Shown in pieces: positions 9,200 to 18,503 of a stretch of DNA of 64,000 nt. The position numbers and the translations under genes were made by a program. The notes beneath the pieces are model-generated. The model was not told where the DNA came from and did not search any database. It saw only the letters and a program-made list of their open reading frames with translations. The DNA is from Rhodobacterales bacterium RIFCSPHIGHO2_02_FULL_62_130 (GTDB lineage Bacteria > Pseudomonadota > Alphaproteobacteria > Rhodobacterales > Rhodobacteraceae), in contig MHZT01000003.1 in the NCBI GenBank assembly GCA_001828855.1, forward strand, positions 205,955 to 269,954, written 5' to 3'. Numbering within the stretch: position 1 is the stretch's first letter; each line of letters starts with the position of its first letter.

Positions 9200-10273
9200 A
9201 TGCAAATTTCCAGACGTGCGCTTCTGGCGCTGACGGCGGCTGCTTCGGTTTCTGCGCTGGGCGCGCCGATGTTCGCGCAGGACAAAGGCACCATCGGCAT
9301 TTCGATGCCCACCAAATCCTCGGCCCGTTGGATTTCGGACGGCGAGTCGATGGTGGCACAGTTCACCGCTGCCGGTTACGGCACCGACCTGCAATACGCA
9401 GAGGATGACATCCCGAACCAGTTGGCCCAGATCGAGAACATGATCACCAAGGGCGTCAAGGTTCTGGTGATTGCCGCCATCGACGGCACCACGCTGTCGA
9501 ACGCGCTGGACAACGCCGCTGCGGCTGGCATCAAGGTCATCGCCTATGACCGCCTGATCCGCGACTCTGGCTCGGTTGACTACTATGCCACCTTCGACAA
9601 CTTCAAAGTCGGTGTGCAGCAGGCGGAATCGCTGGTGGCTGGCCTGAAGGCCAACTTCCCCGATGCCAAGCCGTGGAACGTCGAACTGTTCGGCGGCTCG
9701 CCCGACGACAACAACGCATTCTTCTTCTACAACGGCGCGATGTCGGTGCTGCAGCCGATGATCGACGCAGGCGATATCGCCATTCCGTCGGGTCAGGCGG
9801 GCATGGATGTTGTCGGCACGCTGCGTTGGGATGGTGCTGTGGCACAGGCGCGCATGGATAACCTGCTGTCGGCCAACTACGGCGACAAGGTTCTGCACGG
9901 CGCGCTGTCGCCCTATGATGGCCTTTCCATCGGCATCCTGTCGTCGGTCAAAGGCGTGGGCTATGGCTCGGGCGATCTGAAGATGCCGATCGTCACCGGT
10001 CAGGACTGCGAAGTGCCGTCGATCAAGTCGATCATCGCGGGCGAGCAGTATTCCTCGATCTTCAAGGACACCCGCAACCTTGCTGGCGTCACCGTGAAGA
10101 TGGTCGATGCGATCCTGTCGGGCGGTGAGCCGGAAATCAACGACACCGCCACCTATGACAACGGCGTCAAGGTTGTGCCGTCCTACCTGCTGGCCTCGCA
10201 GCCGGTCGATGCTTCGAACTACGAAGAAATCCTTGTGGGTTCGGGCTATTACACCGCAGATCAACTGAAGTAA
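9200..10273 (+). CDS. chvE: multiple-sugar-binding periplasmic protein ChvE
   Basis: 357 residues with GGGAGGA six bases before the ATG. Signal peptide: [20 protein letters not shown] ... MFAQ|DKG. Mature ChvE-type type I binding protein: [40 protein letters not shown], and a central [13 protein letters not shown]. ChvE and its relatives bind arabinose, galactose, glucose and related sugars. It is followed by gguA and gguB, the standard transporter partners. A strong hairpin after the stop probably sets its expression above theirs. Confidence 0.93.
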   Translation: MQISRRALLALTAAASVSALGAPMFAQDKGTIGISMPTKSSARWISDGESMVAQFTAAGYGTDLQYAEDDIPNQLAQIENMITKGVKVLVIAAIDGTTLSNALDNAAAAGIKVIAYDRLIRDSGSVDYYATFDNFKVGVQQAESLVAGLKANFPDAKPWNVELFGGSPDDNNAFFFYNGAMSVLQPMIDAGDIAIPSGQAGMDVVGTLRWDGAVAQARMDNLLSANYGDKVLHGALSPYDGLSIGILSSVKGVGYGSGDLKMPIVTGQDCEVPSIKSIIAGEQYSSIFKDTRNLAGVTVKMVDAILSGGEPEINDTATYDNGVKVVPSYLLASQPVDASNYEEILVGSGYYTADQLK

Positions 10274-10285
10274 GCTGATCTCTGA

Positions 10286-10320
10286 CCGGCCCGCCGTCAT
10301 TGCTCCCGACGGCGGGCCGG
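10286..10320 (+). terminator. hairpin between chvE and gguA
   Basis: A perfect 13-bp stem, CCGGCCCGCCGTC at 10286-10298 with its complement at 10308-10320, and a nine-base loop. TTCATTTT follows. It sits between the chvE stop and the gguA ribosome-binding site. It fits partial termination or 3'-end protection of chvE mRNA, because the downstream genes have no clear promoter of their own. Confidence 0.6.
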
Positions 10321-10354
10321 TTCATTTTGCGGGGTAAGTGCGGGGGGAAACGCA

Positions 10355-11884
10355 ATGACCACACTTCTGGAGATGCGCGGGATCAGCAAGGTCTTCCCGG
10401 GCGTCCGCGCGCTGGACCATGTGAACCTGCAGGTCGAGGCTGGCGAGATTCACGCGATCTGCGGCGAGAACGGGGCCGGGAAATCCACCCTGATGAAGGT
10501 GCTGTCGGGCATCTATCCGCATGGATCGTATGAGGGCGAAATCCTGTATGACGGGGCCACCCTGATGAACCGCTCGATCTCGGATTCCGAGGCGAAGGGC
10601 ATCATCATCATCCATCAGGAACTGGCCTTGGTGCCGCTGCTGTCGATTGCTGAAAACCTTTTCTTGGGCAACGAGGTGGCGAAGAACGGCGTGATCAACT
10701 GGCCGCAAACCTTCCAGAAAACCGAAACTTTGCTGGCCAAGGTTGGTCTGGCCGAGGCCCCGACCACCAAGGTGGAAAAGCTGGGTGTCGGCAAGCAGCA
10801 ACTGATCGAGATTGCCAAGGCGCTGGCCAAGGATGTGCGCCTGCTGATCCTTGACGAGCCGACCGCCGCCTTGCAGGAAAATGACAGCCAGAAGCTGCTG
10901 GACCTGCTGCTAGAGCTGAAGGCGCAGGGGATCACCTCTATCCTGATTTCCCATAAGCTGAACGAAATCAATCGGGTGGCCGACCGCATCACCATCATCC
11001 GCGATGGGGCGTCGGTTTCCACCCTGACCCGCGCCGAAATCACCGAAGACCGCATCATCCGCGATATGGTGGGCCGCGACATGGCGCACCGCTATCCTGA
11101 CCGCACGCCCGACATTGGCGAAACCTTGCTGGAAGTATCCGGCTGGAACGTCTGGCACCCTGAACAAAAGGGCCGCCAGATGATCCGCGACGCGGGTTTC
11201 ACCGTGGCAAAGGGCGAGATTGTCGGCATCGCTGGCCTCATGGGGGCAGGGCGCACCGAACTTGCGATGAGCCTGTTCGGCCACAGCTATGGCACCAACA
11301 TTTCCGGCAGCGTCAAAGTGGGTGGCAAACCGGTGGATACCTCGACCGTGGCCAAGGCCGTCTCGGCGGGCCTGTCCTATGTCACCGAAGACCGCAAGGC
11401 GCTGGGCCTTGTGCTGGACGAACCCATCGTGCGCAATATCACGCTGGCCAACCTGATGGGTGTGTCAAAGCGCGGCGTGCTGGACAAGCGGCGCGAGACG
11501 CAAGTGGCCGAAGGCTATCGCAGCGCCATGGCGATCCGAACGCCGGGCGTGTTCCAGAAGGTGGTGAACCTGTCGGGCGGCAACCAGCAAAAGGTGGTGC
11601 TGTCGAAGTGGCTCTTCACCGATCCGCAAGTGCTGATCCTTGATGAACCCACCCGCGGTATCGATGTGGGTGCCAAGTTCGAAATCTACTCGATCATGAA
11701 CGACCTTGCCGCCCAAGGGCGCGGGGTGGTGATGATCAGTTCCGAGATGCCCGAGTTGTTGGGCATGTGCGACCGCATCTATGTGATGAACGAGGGCCGG
11801 ATCGTGGGCGAACTTTCCCGCGCCGAGGCCAGTCAAGAGCGCATCATGGCGCTTATCCTGAAAGACAGTGGAAAGGCAGCATGA
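10355..11884 (+). CDS. gguA: multiple-sugar ABC transporter ATPase GguA
   Basis: 509 residues, tandem-domain ATPase of the RbsA/XylG/MglA type. First Walker A is [12 protein letters not shown], first Walker [12 protein letters not shown], second signature [16 protein letters not shown], second Walker [15 protein letters not shown]. The extended PHGSYEGEI insert after the first Walker A is typical of GguA/XylG. It powers uptake through GguB. The stop overlaps the gguB start (ATGA), so the two are coupled. Confidence 0.93.
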   Translation: MTTLLEMRGISKVFPGVRALDHVNLQVEAGEIHAICGENGAGKSTLMKVLSGIYPHGSYEGEILYDGATLMNRSISDSEAKGIIIIHQELALVPLLSIAENLFLGNEVAKNGVINWPQTFQKTETLLAKVGLAEAPTTKVEKLGVGKQQLIEIAKALAKDVRLLILDEPTAALQENDSQKLLDLLLELKAQGITSILISHKLNEINRVADRITIIRDGASVSTLTRAEITEDRIIRDMVGRDMAHRYPDRTPDIGETLLEVSGWNVWHPEQKGRQMIRDAGFTVAKGEIVGIAGLMGAGRTELAMSLFGHSYGTNISGSVKVGGKPVDTSTVAKAVSAGLSYVTEDRKALGLVLDEPIVRNITLANLMGVSKRGVLDKRRETQVAEGYRSAMAIRTPGVFQKVVNLSGGNQQKVVLSKWLFTDPQVLILDEPTRGIDVGAKFEIYSIMNDLAAQGRGVVMISSEMPELLGMCDRIYVMNEGRIVGELSRAEASQERIMALILKDSGKAA

Positions 11885-13062
11885 TGGCAGAGAAAAAGGG
11901 TATTGGCGCGCATCTGGGCGGGCATCTGCGCGAAAACGGGATGATGATGGCGCTGGTCGCCATTGTCGCCTTCTTCACCATCATCGTGAAGGTGGTGCTG
12001 GATGTCGATTTCCTGTCGGCGCAGAACATCACCAACCTGTTCCTGCAAAACTCTTACGTCATCATCATGGCGCTGGGGATGCTTCTGGTGATCGTGGCGG
12101 GGCATATCGACCTGTCTGTCGGATCGGTCGTGGGCTTTACGGGGGCTGTGGCCGCCGTGCTGACGGTGAACCTTGATTGGCCCGTGATCGCCGTGGTGCC
12201 GACCTGCCTTCTGGTGGGCTTTGTCATCGGGGCCGCACAGGGCTACTGGATCGCCTATTGGCGCATCCCGTCCTTCATCGTCACACTTGCGGGCATGCTG
12301 GTGTTTCGTGGCCTGACACTTTGGCTGCTGAACGGCCAGAACATCGGTCCCTTCCCGAAAACCTTCCAGTCGCTTTCGACCGGCTTTATCCCCGACCTGT
12401 TCGCCGTCGGCAAACCCAACGTCACCGCGATTGTGGTGGTGGCGCTGGCGGCGGCGGTGGTGATCTGGCTGGGCTGGCGCGCCCGCAACCGTGATGCCGA
12501 ATTCGGGATCGAACCCGAACCGATGGTGATCTTTGCCATCCGCAATGCGGTTGTGGCGGCGGCGCTGATGTTCGTGGGCTACAAGCTGGCCTCGTTCCGT
12601 GGCCTGCCCAACGTGGTGGTGATCCTGTCGATCCTGACCGTGCTTTACGCCTTCTTCACCGAGAACACGACCACGGGCCGCCGCATCTACGCGCTGGGCG
12701 GCAATGAAAAGGCCGCCAAATTGTCGGGGATCAAGACTGATCGGCTGGTGTTCCTGACCTTCTGCAACATGGGCGTTCTGGCGGCACTGGCGGGGATGAT
12801 CGTGGCGGCGCGCCTGAACTCTTCCACCCCCAAGGCGGGCGGCGGGTTCGAGCTGGACGTGATCGCGGCTGTGTTCATTGGCGGCGCGTCGATGTCGGGC
12901 GGGGTTGGCAAGATCATCGGCGTGGTGGTCGGTGCGCTGATCATGGGCGTGATGAACAACGGCATGTCCATCCTTGGCATCGGCATCGACTATCAACAGG
13001 TGATCAAGGGGCTGGTGCTGCTGGCCGCCGTGATCTTCGACGTCTACAACAAGAATAAATGA
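11881..13062 (+). CDS. gguB: multiple-sugar ABC transporter permease GguB
   Basis: 393 residues from the ATG at 11881, overlapping the gguA stop. It is an XylH/GguB-type permease: [20 protein letters not shown] early, and [16 protein letters not shown] and [15 protein letters not shown] late. The charged cytoplasmic insert around [16 protein letters not shown] is typical of the longer XylH subgroup. It forms the homodimeric membrane channel. A start further upstream inside gguA (11767) is rejected as too long. Confidence 0.93.
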   Translation: MMAEKKGIGAHLGGHLRENGMMMALVAIVAFFTIIVKVVLDVDFLSAQNITNLFLQNSYVIIMALGMLLVIVAGHIDLSVGSVVGFTGAVAAVLTVNLDWPVIAVVPTCLLVGFVIGAAQGYWIAYWRIPSFIVTLAGMLVFRGLTLWLLNGQNIGPFPKTFQSLSTGFIPDLFAVGKPNVTAIVVVALAAAVVIWLGWRARNRDAEFGIEPEPMVIFAIRNAVVAAALMFVGYKLASFRGLPNVVVILSILTVLYAFFTENTTTGRRIYALGGNEKAAKLSGIKTDRLVFLTFCNMGVLAALAGMIVAARLNSSTPKAGGGFELDVIAAVFIGGASMSGGVGKIIGVVVGALIMGVMNNGMSILGIGIDYQQVIKGLVLLAAVIFDVYNKNK

Positions 13063-13066
13063 GGCT

Positions 13067-14062
13067 ATGATGCTGATCTCGCAAATCATTCAGGAAGATG
13101 GCAGTCTGGCCGTCGTGCTGCGCGAAGGCTCCGAGGCTGCCATCGTCAAGGGCGCCGCCAGCACCTATGCCTTGGCGCAAGAGGCGATTGCCAAGGGTAG
13201 CAGCCTGTCGGCAGTGATTGCCGCGCACGGGCTGGGGCAGGCGGTCGATCTGGCGCGGCTGGCCGAGGAGGGCCGACTGACCCTTCCCGTCAGCCATCCC
13301 GATCCGACCCATATGCACCTGACCGGCACCGGCCTGACGCATCTGGGATCGGCTGCGGCGCGCGATGCGATGCATACCAAACTGGAAGGCACCGAGTCCC
13401 TGTCGGACAGCATGAAGATGTTCCGCATGGGGCTTGAGGGCGGCCGCCCCGAGGCAGGCGCCATCGGTGTGCAGCCCGAATGGTTCTACAAGGGCAACGG
13501 CCACGCCGCCGTGCCGCATGGTGCGGCCTTGACCTCGCCCGCTTTCGCGCTGGATGGCGGCGAAGAGCCTGAAATCGCGGGCATCTACATCATCGGTCCC
13601 GATGGCACCCCCTTCCGCATCGGCTGGGCCTTGGCGAATGAATTTTCCGACCATGTGACGGAACGGATCAACTATCTGTTCCTTGCCCATTCCAAACTGC
13701 GCCCCGCCTCCTTTGGTCCCGAGATTCTGGTGGGTGATCTGCCCGCCGACATCCGCGGCACAAGCCGCATCCGCCGCGATGGTGCGGTGATCTGGGAAAA
13801 GCCCTTCCTCTCGGGTGAGGCGAACATGTCCCATACCTACGCCAATCTGGAACACCATCACTTCAAATATGACGTGTTCCGCACCCCCGGCGATCTGCAT
13901 GTGCATATGTTCGGCACGGCTACCCTGTCCTTTGCCGATGGCATCACGCCCCAAGCCGGTGATGTGTTCGAGATCGAGGCCGCGCCCTTTGGCCTTACCC
14001 TGAAAAACCCGCTGGCGGTGCTGCCTGCCACCGCTGCCGCCACTTCCGTCAAAGCCCTGTGA
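13067..14062 (+). CDS. gguC: GguC / AraD1 family protein (fumarylacetoacetase-like)
   Basis: 331 residues (ATG at 13067 or 13070), placed directly after gguB as in Agrobacterium gguABC. The C-terminal half has the fumarylacetoacetate-hydrolase fold, with metal-site segments EPEIAGIYIIG and NEFSDHVTE and the SYTNLEHHH-like HTYANLEHHHFKYDVF. Relatives are annotated AraD1 and are thought to dehydrate 2-keto-3-deoxy-L-arabinonate in the non-phosphorylative pathway. The next genes supply the steps on either side, which supports this role. Direct proof of substrate is not in the sequence. Confidence 0.85.
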   Translation: MMLISQIIQEDGSLAVVLREGSEAAIVKGAASTYALAQEAIAKGSSLSAVIAAHGLGQAVDLARLAEEGRLTLPVSHPDPTHMHLTGTGLTHLGSAAARDAMHTKLEGTESLSDSMKMFRMGLEGGRPEAGAIGVQPEWFYKGNGHAAVPHGAALTSPAFALDGGEEPEIAGIYIIGPDGTPFRIGWALANEFSDHVTERINYLFLAHSKLRPASFGPEILVGDLPADIRGTSRIRRDGAVIWEKPFLSGEANMSHTYANLEHHHFKYDVFRTPGDLHVHMFGTATLSFADGITPQAGDVFEIEAAPFGLTLKNPLAVLPATAAATSVKAL

Positions 14063-14069
14063 GGACGAA

Positions 14070-15812
14070 ATGACCTTCAAACCCGCCGCATGGCCCCGCA
14101 AACTGCGCTCGCAAGAGTGGTTCGGTGGCACGTCAAAAGACAACATCTACCATCGCGGCTGGATGAAGAACCAAGGCTTCCCGCCCGACCTGTTCGATGG
14201 CCGCCCCGTGATCGGCATCCTGAACACATGGTCGGAACTGACGCCCTGCAACGCGCATCTGAACGATCTGGCGCAGCGGGTGAAGAACGGGATTTACGAG
14301 GCGGGCGGTTTTCCGGTCGAAGTGCCGGTGTTCTCCACCTCCGAATCCGCCTTCCGCCCCACCGCGATGATGTTCCGCAATCTGGCTGCGATGGCGGTGG
14401 AAGAGCAGATGCGCGGCCAGCCGATGGATGGCTGTGTGCTGCTGGTCGGCTGCGATAAAACCACGCCCAGCCTGCTGATGGCGGCGGCCAGCACCGACCT
14501 GCCGTCGATCATCGTCACCGGCGGGCCGATGCTGAACGGCTATTACAAGAATGAACGGGTCGGGTCCGGCACCCATCTGTGGAAATTCTCCGAGGCCGTG
14601 AAGGCTGGCACCATGACGAAGGAAGAATTCGTCGAGGCCGAGGCGTCGATGTCGCGCAGCCCCGGCTCCTGCAACACCATGGGCACCGCAAGCACGATGG
14701 CCAGCATGGCCGAGGCATTGGGCATGGCGCTTTCCGGCAATGCCGCCATTCCGGCGGTGGACTCCCGCCGCCGCGTGATGGCGCAACTGACGGGCCGTCG
14801 CATCGTGCAGATGGTGAAGGATGATCTGAAACCCTCTGATATCCTGAAGAAAGAAGCGTTTGAGAACGCCATCCGCACCAATGCCGCCATTGGCGGTTCC
14901 ACCAATGCCGTGATCCACCTTCTTGCCATCGCAGGCCGCGTTGGCGTCGATCTGACGCTGGACGACTGGGATCGCTGTGGCCGCGACGTGCCGACAATCG
15001 TCAACCTGATGCCGTCGGGCAAATACCTGATGGAGGAATTCTTCTACGCAGGCGGCCTGCCCGTCGTCATCAAACGCTTGGGCGAAGCGGGGCTTTTGAA
15101 CAAGGACGCGCTGACCGTATCCGGCGAAACCGCTTGGGATCAGGTCAAGGACGTGGTGAACCATAACGAAGACGTGATCCTGCCCGCCGACAAGGCGCTG
15201 GCGAAATCGGGCGGCGTGGTGGTGGTCAAGGGCAACCTTGCCCCCAAGGGCGCGGTGCTGAAACCTTCGGCAGCGACCCCCGCCCTGATGACCCACCGTG
15301 GCCGCGCCGTGGTGTTTGAAGACATCGACGACTACAAGGCCAAGATCAACGACGAGGCGCTTGATATCGACGAAACCTGCGTCATGGTGCTGAAAAACTG
15401 CGGTCCCAAGGGCTATCCGGGCATGGCCGAAGTGGGCAACATGGGCCTGCCGCCGAAAGTGCTGCGCAAAGGCATCACCGATATGGTGCGCATTTCCGAT
15501 GCGCGCATGTCCGGCACCGCCTATGGCACGGTTGTGCTGCACACTTCGCCCGAGGCCGCTGCCGGTGGCCCACTGGCCGTGGTGCAGAACGGCGATTTCA
15601 TTGAACTCGACGTGCCGAACCGCCGCCTGCATCTGGATATTTCCGACGATGAACTGGCAGAGCGGCTGTCGAAATGGCAGCCCAGCCATATCCGTCCCGA
15701 AGGCGGCTATGCATGGCTGCACCAGCAGCATGTGCAAGGCGCCGATACCGGTGCCGACCTCGATTTCCTGAAAGGATCGCGCGGCAATCCGGTAGGCAAG
15801 GACTCGCATTGA
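14070..15812 (+). CDS. L-arabinonate dehydratase (IlvD/Edd family)
   Basis: 580 residues, the size of sugar-acid dehydratases of the IlvD/Edd family. The three iron-sulphur cysteines fit the [2Fe-2S] pattern: C60 (ELTPCNAH), C128 (VGCDKTTPS) and C201 (PGSCNTMGTAST). The N-terminal WFGGTSKDNIYHRGWMKNQG is characteristic of arabinonate/galactonate/xylonate-type enzymes rather than branched-chain dihydroxyacid dehydratase. Reaction: L-arabinonate (or D-galactonate/D-fuconate) to the 2-keto-3-deoxy acid. Neighbours GguC and the 1-dehydrogenase favour L-arabinose/D-galactose. The stop overlaps the next start (TGATG). Confidence 0.88.
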   Translation: MTFKPAAWPRKLRSQEWFGGTSKDNIYHRGWMKNQGFPPDLFDGRPVIGILNTWSELTPCNAHLNDLAQRVKNGIYEAGGFPVEVPVFSTSESAFRPTAMMFRNLAAMAVEEQMRGQPMDGCVLLVGCDKTTPSLLMAAASTDLPSIIVTGGPMLNGYYKNERVGSGTHLWKFSEAVKAGTMTKEEFVEAEASMSRSPGSCNTMGTASTMASMAEALGMALSGNAAIPAVDSRRRVMAQLTGRRIVQMVKDDLKPSDILKKEAFENAIRTNAAIGGSTNAVIHLLAIAGRVGVDLTLDDWDRCGRDVPTIVNLMPSGKYLMEEFFYAGGLPVVIKRLGEAGLLNKDALTVSGETAWDQVKDVVNHNEDVILPADKALAKSGGVVVVKGNLAPKGAVLKPSAATPALMTHRGRAVVFEDIDDYKAKINDEALDIDETCVMVLKNCGPKGYPGMAEVGNMGLPPKVLRKGITDMVRISDARMSGTAYGTVVLHTSPEAAAGGPLAVVQNGDFIELDVPNRRLHLDISDDELAERLSKWQPSHIRPEGGYAWLHQQHVQGADTGADLDFLKGSRGNPVGKDSH

Positions 15813-16726
15813 TGGCACGGCAGAAGATCGCCCTCGTCGGCATCGGCAAGATCGCGCGGGATCAGCATGTTCCGGCCCTTGCCGCCAGCCCCGACTGGGA
15901 GCTGGCCGCCACCGTCTCGCGCGCAGGCTCGGTCGATGGCATTGAAAGCTATACCGATTTTGCCGCAATGCTGGCCGCGCGGCCCGACATTGGCACGGTT
16001 TCCCTGTGTATGCCGCCGGTGCCGCGCTTTGCCTATGCCGAGGCTGCGCTGAAGGCGGGCCGCCACGTCATGCTGGAAAAACCCCCCGGCGCGACCTTGG
16101 CCGAGGTGCATGCCCTGACCGCCCTTGCCGCCGCCAACAACCTCACGCTTTACGCCACATGGCACAGCCGGATGGCGCATGGCGTGGCCCCTGCAAAGGC
16201 GTGGCTGGCGGATAAAACCGTGACCCGCGCGCGTATCACATGGCGCGAAGATGTGCGCAAATGGCACCCCGGTCAGGACTGGGTGTTTGAACCGGGCGGC
16301 ATGGGCGTGTTCGATCCCGGCATCAACGCTCTGTCGATCCTGACGGAAATCCTGCCCGCGCCGGTGCATCTGACCTCCGCAACCCTGACCTTCCCCGAAA
16401 ACCGCCAGACCCCGATTGCGGCGGCGCTGGCCTTCTCGGGCAATGTGACCGCCGATTTCGACTGGCGTCAGGAAGGCCCGCAAACGTGGGATATTGTTGT
16501 GGAAACCACCTCAGGCAGCCTCACGCTGCACATGGGCGGCTCGCAACTGTCCACCAGCGACGGCCTTGCCTCCAGCGGCCCTGACCGCGAATATCCCAAT
16601 CTTTACGCCCATATGGCCACCCTTGTCCGTGACCGCAGATCGGATGTAGACCTTGCGCCCATGACCCATGTTGCCGACGCGCTGACCTTGGGTCGCCGCG
16701 ACGTGACCGAAGCCTTCCACTTCTAG
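15812..16726 (+). CDS. aldose 1-dehydrogenase (D-galactose/L-arabinose), Gfo/Idh family
   Basis: 304 residues from the ATG overlapping the dehydratase stop. Rossmann motif: KIALVGIGKIARDQHVPALA. EKP motif: HVMLEKPPGATLAEV. Substrate segment: WHSRMAHGVAPAKAWL. This is the pattern of D-galactose 1-dehydrogenase and L-arabinose 1-dehydrogenase (about 305 residues), which oxidise the aldose to the lactone with NAD(P)+. It supplies the first catabolic step after import by ChvE-GguAB. The lactonase that should follow is not seen nearby. Spontaneous hydrolysis or an unlinked gene may serve. Confidence 0.85.
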   Translation: MARQKIALVGIGKIARDQHVPALAASPDWELAATVSRAGSVDGIESYTDFAAMLAARPDIGTVSLCMPPVPRFAYAEAALKAGRHVMLEKPPGATLAEVHALTALAAANNLTLYATWHSRMAHGVAPAKAWLADKTVTRARITWREDVRKWHPGQDWVFEPGGMGVFDPGINALSILTEILPAPVHLTSATLTFPENRQTPIAAALAFSGNVTADFDWRQEGPQTWDIVVETTSGSLTLHMGGSQLSTSDGLASSGPDREYPNLYAHMATLVRDRRSDVDLAPMTHVADALTLGRRDVTEAFHF

Positions 16727-16728
16727 GC

Positions 16729-16802
16729 TTCATCTTGGCCTAAATACTCCACGGGGGAGCGTCCCATCGGAACGATGGGGCGCAGGGGGTGTGAAACCCC
16801 CT
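16729..16802. repeat. dispersed repeat A copy plus tandem hairpins
   Basis: TTCATCTTGGCCTAAATACTCC at 16729-16750 is one copy of the intergenic repeat also found near 18473, 24242, 26734 and 26797. An 11-bp stem follows (16759-16769 with 16773-16783), then a 7-bp stem (AGGGGGT at 16784-16790 with 16796-16802). The block separates the aldose dehydrogenase from the aldehyde dehydrogenase and may attenuate read-through. Confidence 0.6.
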
Positions 16803-16827
16803 CCGCCCTTTGAAAAGGAACCAACCT

Positions 16828-18333
16828 ATGCTGACCGGACACCACCTGATCGCAGGCGACTTGATCGCCAATACCGCAACCTTCCTGTCCTCGCCCGCGC
16901 ATGGGCCATCTTATGCGTTCTCGGTCGGCACCCCCGCCCATATCGATGCCGCAGTCCGCGCCGCCGAGGCCGCTTTCCCCGCCTATGCCGCCACCACGCG
17001 CGACCAACGTGCCAATTTCCTTGACCGGATCGCCACCGAAATCGACGCCCGTGGCGCCGAGATCACCGAGATCGGCACACAGGAAACCGGCCTTCCCGCC
17101 GCACGTCTTGAGGGCGAGCGGGGCCGCACCACCGGCCAGTTGCGCCTGTTCGCAGCGCATATCCGCGACAAGGCCCATCTCGATTGTCGCATCGACGCCG
17201 CCTTGCCCGACCGCAAGCCGCTGCCGCGTCCCGAAATCCGCATGATCCAGCGCCCGATCGGCCCTGTGGCGGTGTTCGGGGCGTCAAACTTCCCGCTCGC
17301 CTTCTCGGTTGCGGGCGGCGATACCGCCAGCGCCTTGGCCGCTGGTTGCCCTGTGGTCGTCAAGGGCCACTCCGCCCATCCCGGCACGGGCGAGATCGTG
17401 GCGCAGGCTGTGCTGGCCGCTATCCATGCCTGCAATATGCCCGTGGGCGTGTTCAGCCTTGTTCAGGGCGGCAAACGCGATGTGGGCGAATCCCTTGTGC
17501 AGCACCCGCTGATCCGCGCCGTGGGCTTTACCGGCAGCCTTGGCGGGGGCCGCGCATTGTTTGATCTTTGCGCGCAGCGCCCCGATCCGATCCCCTTCTT
17601 TGGCGAGCTTGGCTCCGTGAACCCCGTGTTCCTGCTGCCCGATGCACTGACCAACCGCGCCGCCCAGATCGCCGCTGGCTGGGCTGCCAGCCTGACGATG
17701 GGCGCGGGCCAGTTCTGCACCAATCCGGGCATCATCGTCGCGCTGGACTGCCCCGAAACTGACGCCTTCACCGCAGCCGCCCATGACGCGCTTGCCCTGA
17801 TCGGGCCGCAAACCATGCTGACCGACGGCATCGCCGCTGCCTACCGCGAAGGGCGTGACCGCATTGCCGCAGGGCAGGGCGTGCAAACCCTGCTGGCCGC
17901 AGGCGCGCAGGACCGCCAAGCCTCGCCCTATCTTTACAGCGTTTCGGGTGATGACTGGCTGGCCAATCCGGCCTTGGGACATGAGGTGTTCGGCCCGCTG
18001 GGTCTGATCGTGCGGGTGCGTGATGAGGCGCAAATGCTGGCGGTGGCCCATAGCCTTGAAGGCCAGTTGACCTGCACGCTGCATGTCGATGCGGGCGACC
18101 ATGACCTTGCCGCAACCCTGCTGCCGGTGCTGGAGCGCAAGGCGGGCCGTGTGCTGGCCAACGGCTTCCCCACGGGGGTCGAGGTCTGCGATGCGATGGT
18201 GCATGGCGGCCCCTATCCGGCCTCGACCAACTTCGGCGCGACCTCGGTCGGCACCCTGTCGATCCGGCGCTGGTTGCGGCCTGTGTCCTACCAGAACCTG
18301 CCCGAAGCCCTGCTGCCCCCCGATCTGCGCTAG
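16828..18333 (+). CDS. 2,5-dioxovalerate (alpha-ketoglutarate semialdehyde) dehydrogenase
   Basis: About 501 residues. The ATG at 16828 has AAGGAA seven bases upstream and is preferred to a TTG at 16810. NAD(P)-aldehyde dehydrogenase fold: FGASNFPLAFSVAGGDTASA and GFTGSLGGGRALFDL, the glutamate segment FFGELGSVNPVF, and the catalytic cysteine in GAGQFCTNPG. The GGDTASALAAGCPVV motif marks the ketoglutarate-semialdehyde dehydrogenase subgroup. It oxidises the semialdehyde to 2-oxoglutarate, the last step of the non-phosphorylative arabinose route. It probably belongs to the chvE operon despite the hairpins before it. Confidence 0.88.
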   Translation: MLTGHHLIAGDLIANTATFLSSPAHGPSYAFSVGTPAHIDAAVRAAEAAFPAYAATTRDQRANFLDRIATEIDARGAEITEIGTQETGLPAARLEGERGRTTGQLRLFAAHIRDKAHLDCRIDAALPDRKPLPRPEIRMIQRPIGPVAVFGASNFPLAFSVAGGDTASALAAGCPVVVKGHSAHPGTGEIVAQAVLAAIHACNMPVGVFSLVQGGKRDVGESLVQHPLIRAVGFTGSLGGGRALFDLCAQRPDPIPFFGELGSVNPVFLLPDALTNRAAQIAAGWAASLTMGAGQFCTNPGIIVALDCPETDAFTAAAHDALALIGPQTMLTDGIAAAYREGRDRIAAGQGVQTLLAAGAQDRQASPYLYSVSGDDWLANPALGHEVFGPLGLIVRVRDEAQMLAVAHSLEGQLTCTLHVDAGDHDLAATLLPVLERKAGRVLANGFPTGVEVCDAMVHGGPYPASTNFGATSVGTLSIRRWLRPVSYQNLPEALLPPDLR

Positions 18334-18472
18334 GCTCCGCCCAACCAGACCGCGAAAGGCGGGACGGATGGGATGAAACGCGCCCTGCCACAATCCGCGA
18401 TGTGGCAGGGGACGATCTGCAAAGGGCAGGCCTTCAGGGCGCCGCGATAGCAGGGCCACCCTTTCTATGCAG

Positions 18473-18492
18473 ATATTTGGCCCAAGATGAAA
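18473..18492. repeat. dispersed repeat A copy
   Basis: ATATTTGGCCCAAGATGAAA is the repeat A core in inverted orientation relative to the copy at 16729. It lies in the 170-bp gap between the convergent aldehyde dehydrogenase and FAD oxidoreductase genes. The rest of the gap shows no gene. Confidence 0.6.
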
Positions 18493-18503
18493 GCCGGCGG
18501 CGG

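Noticed and set aside
14133..15968. 611-residue leftward frame opposite the arabinonate dehydratase
   Set aside because: Antisense to a clear enzyme gene, with no recognisable domain.
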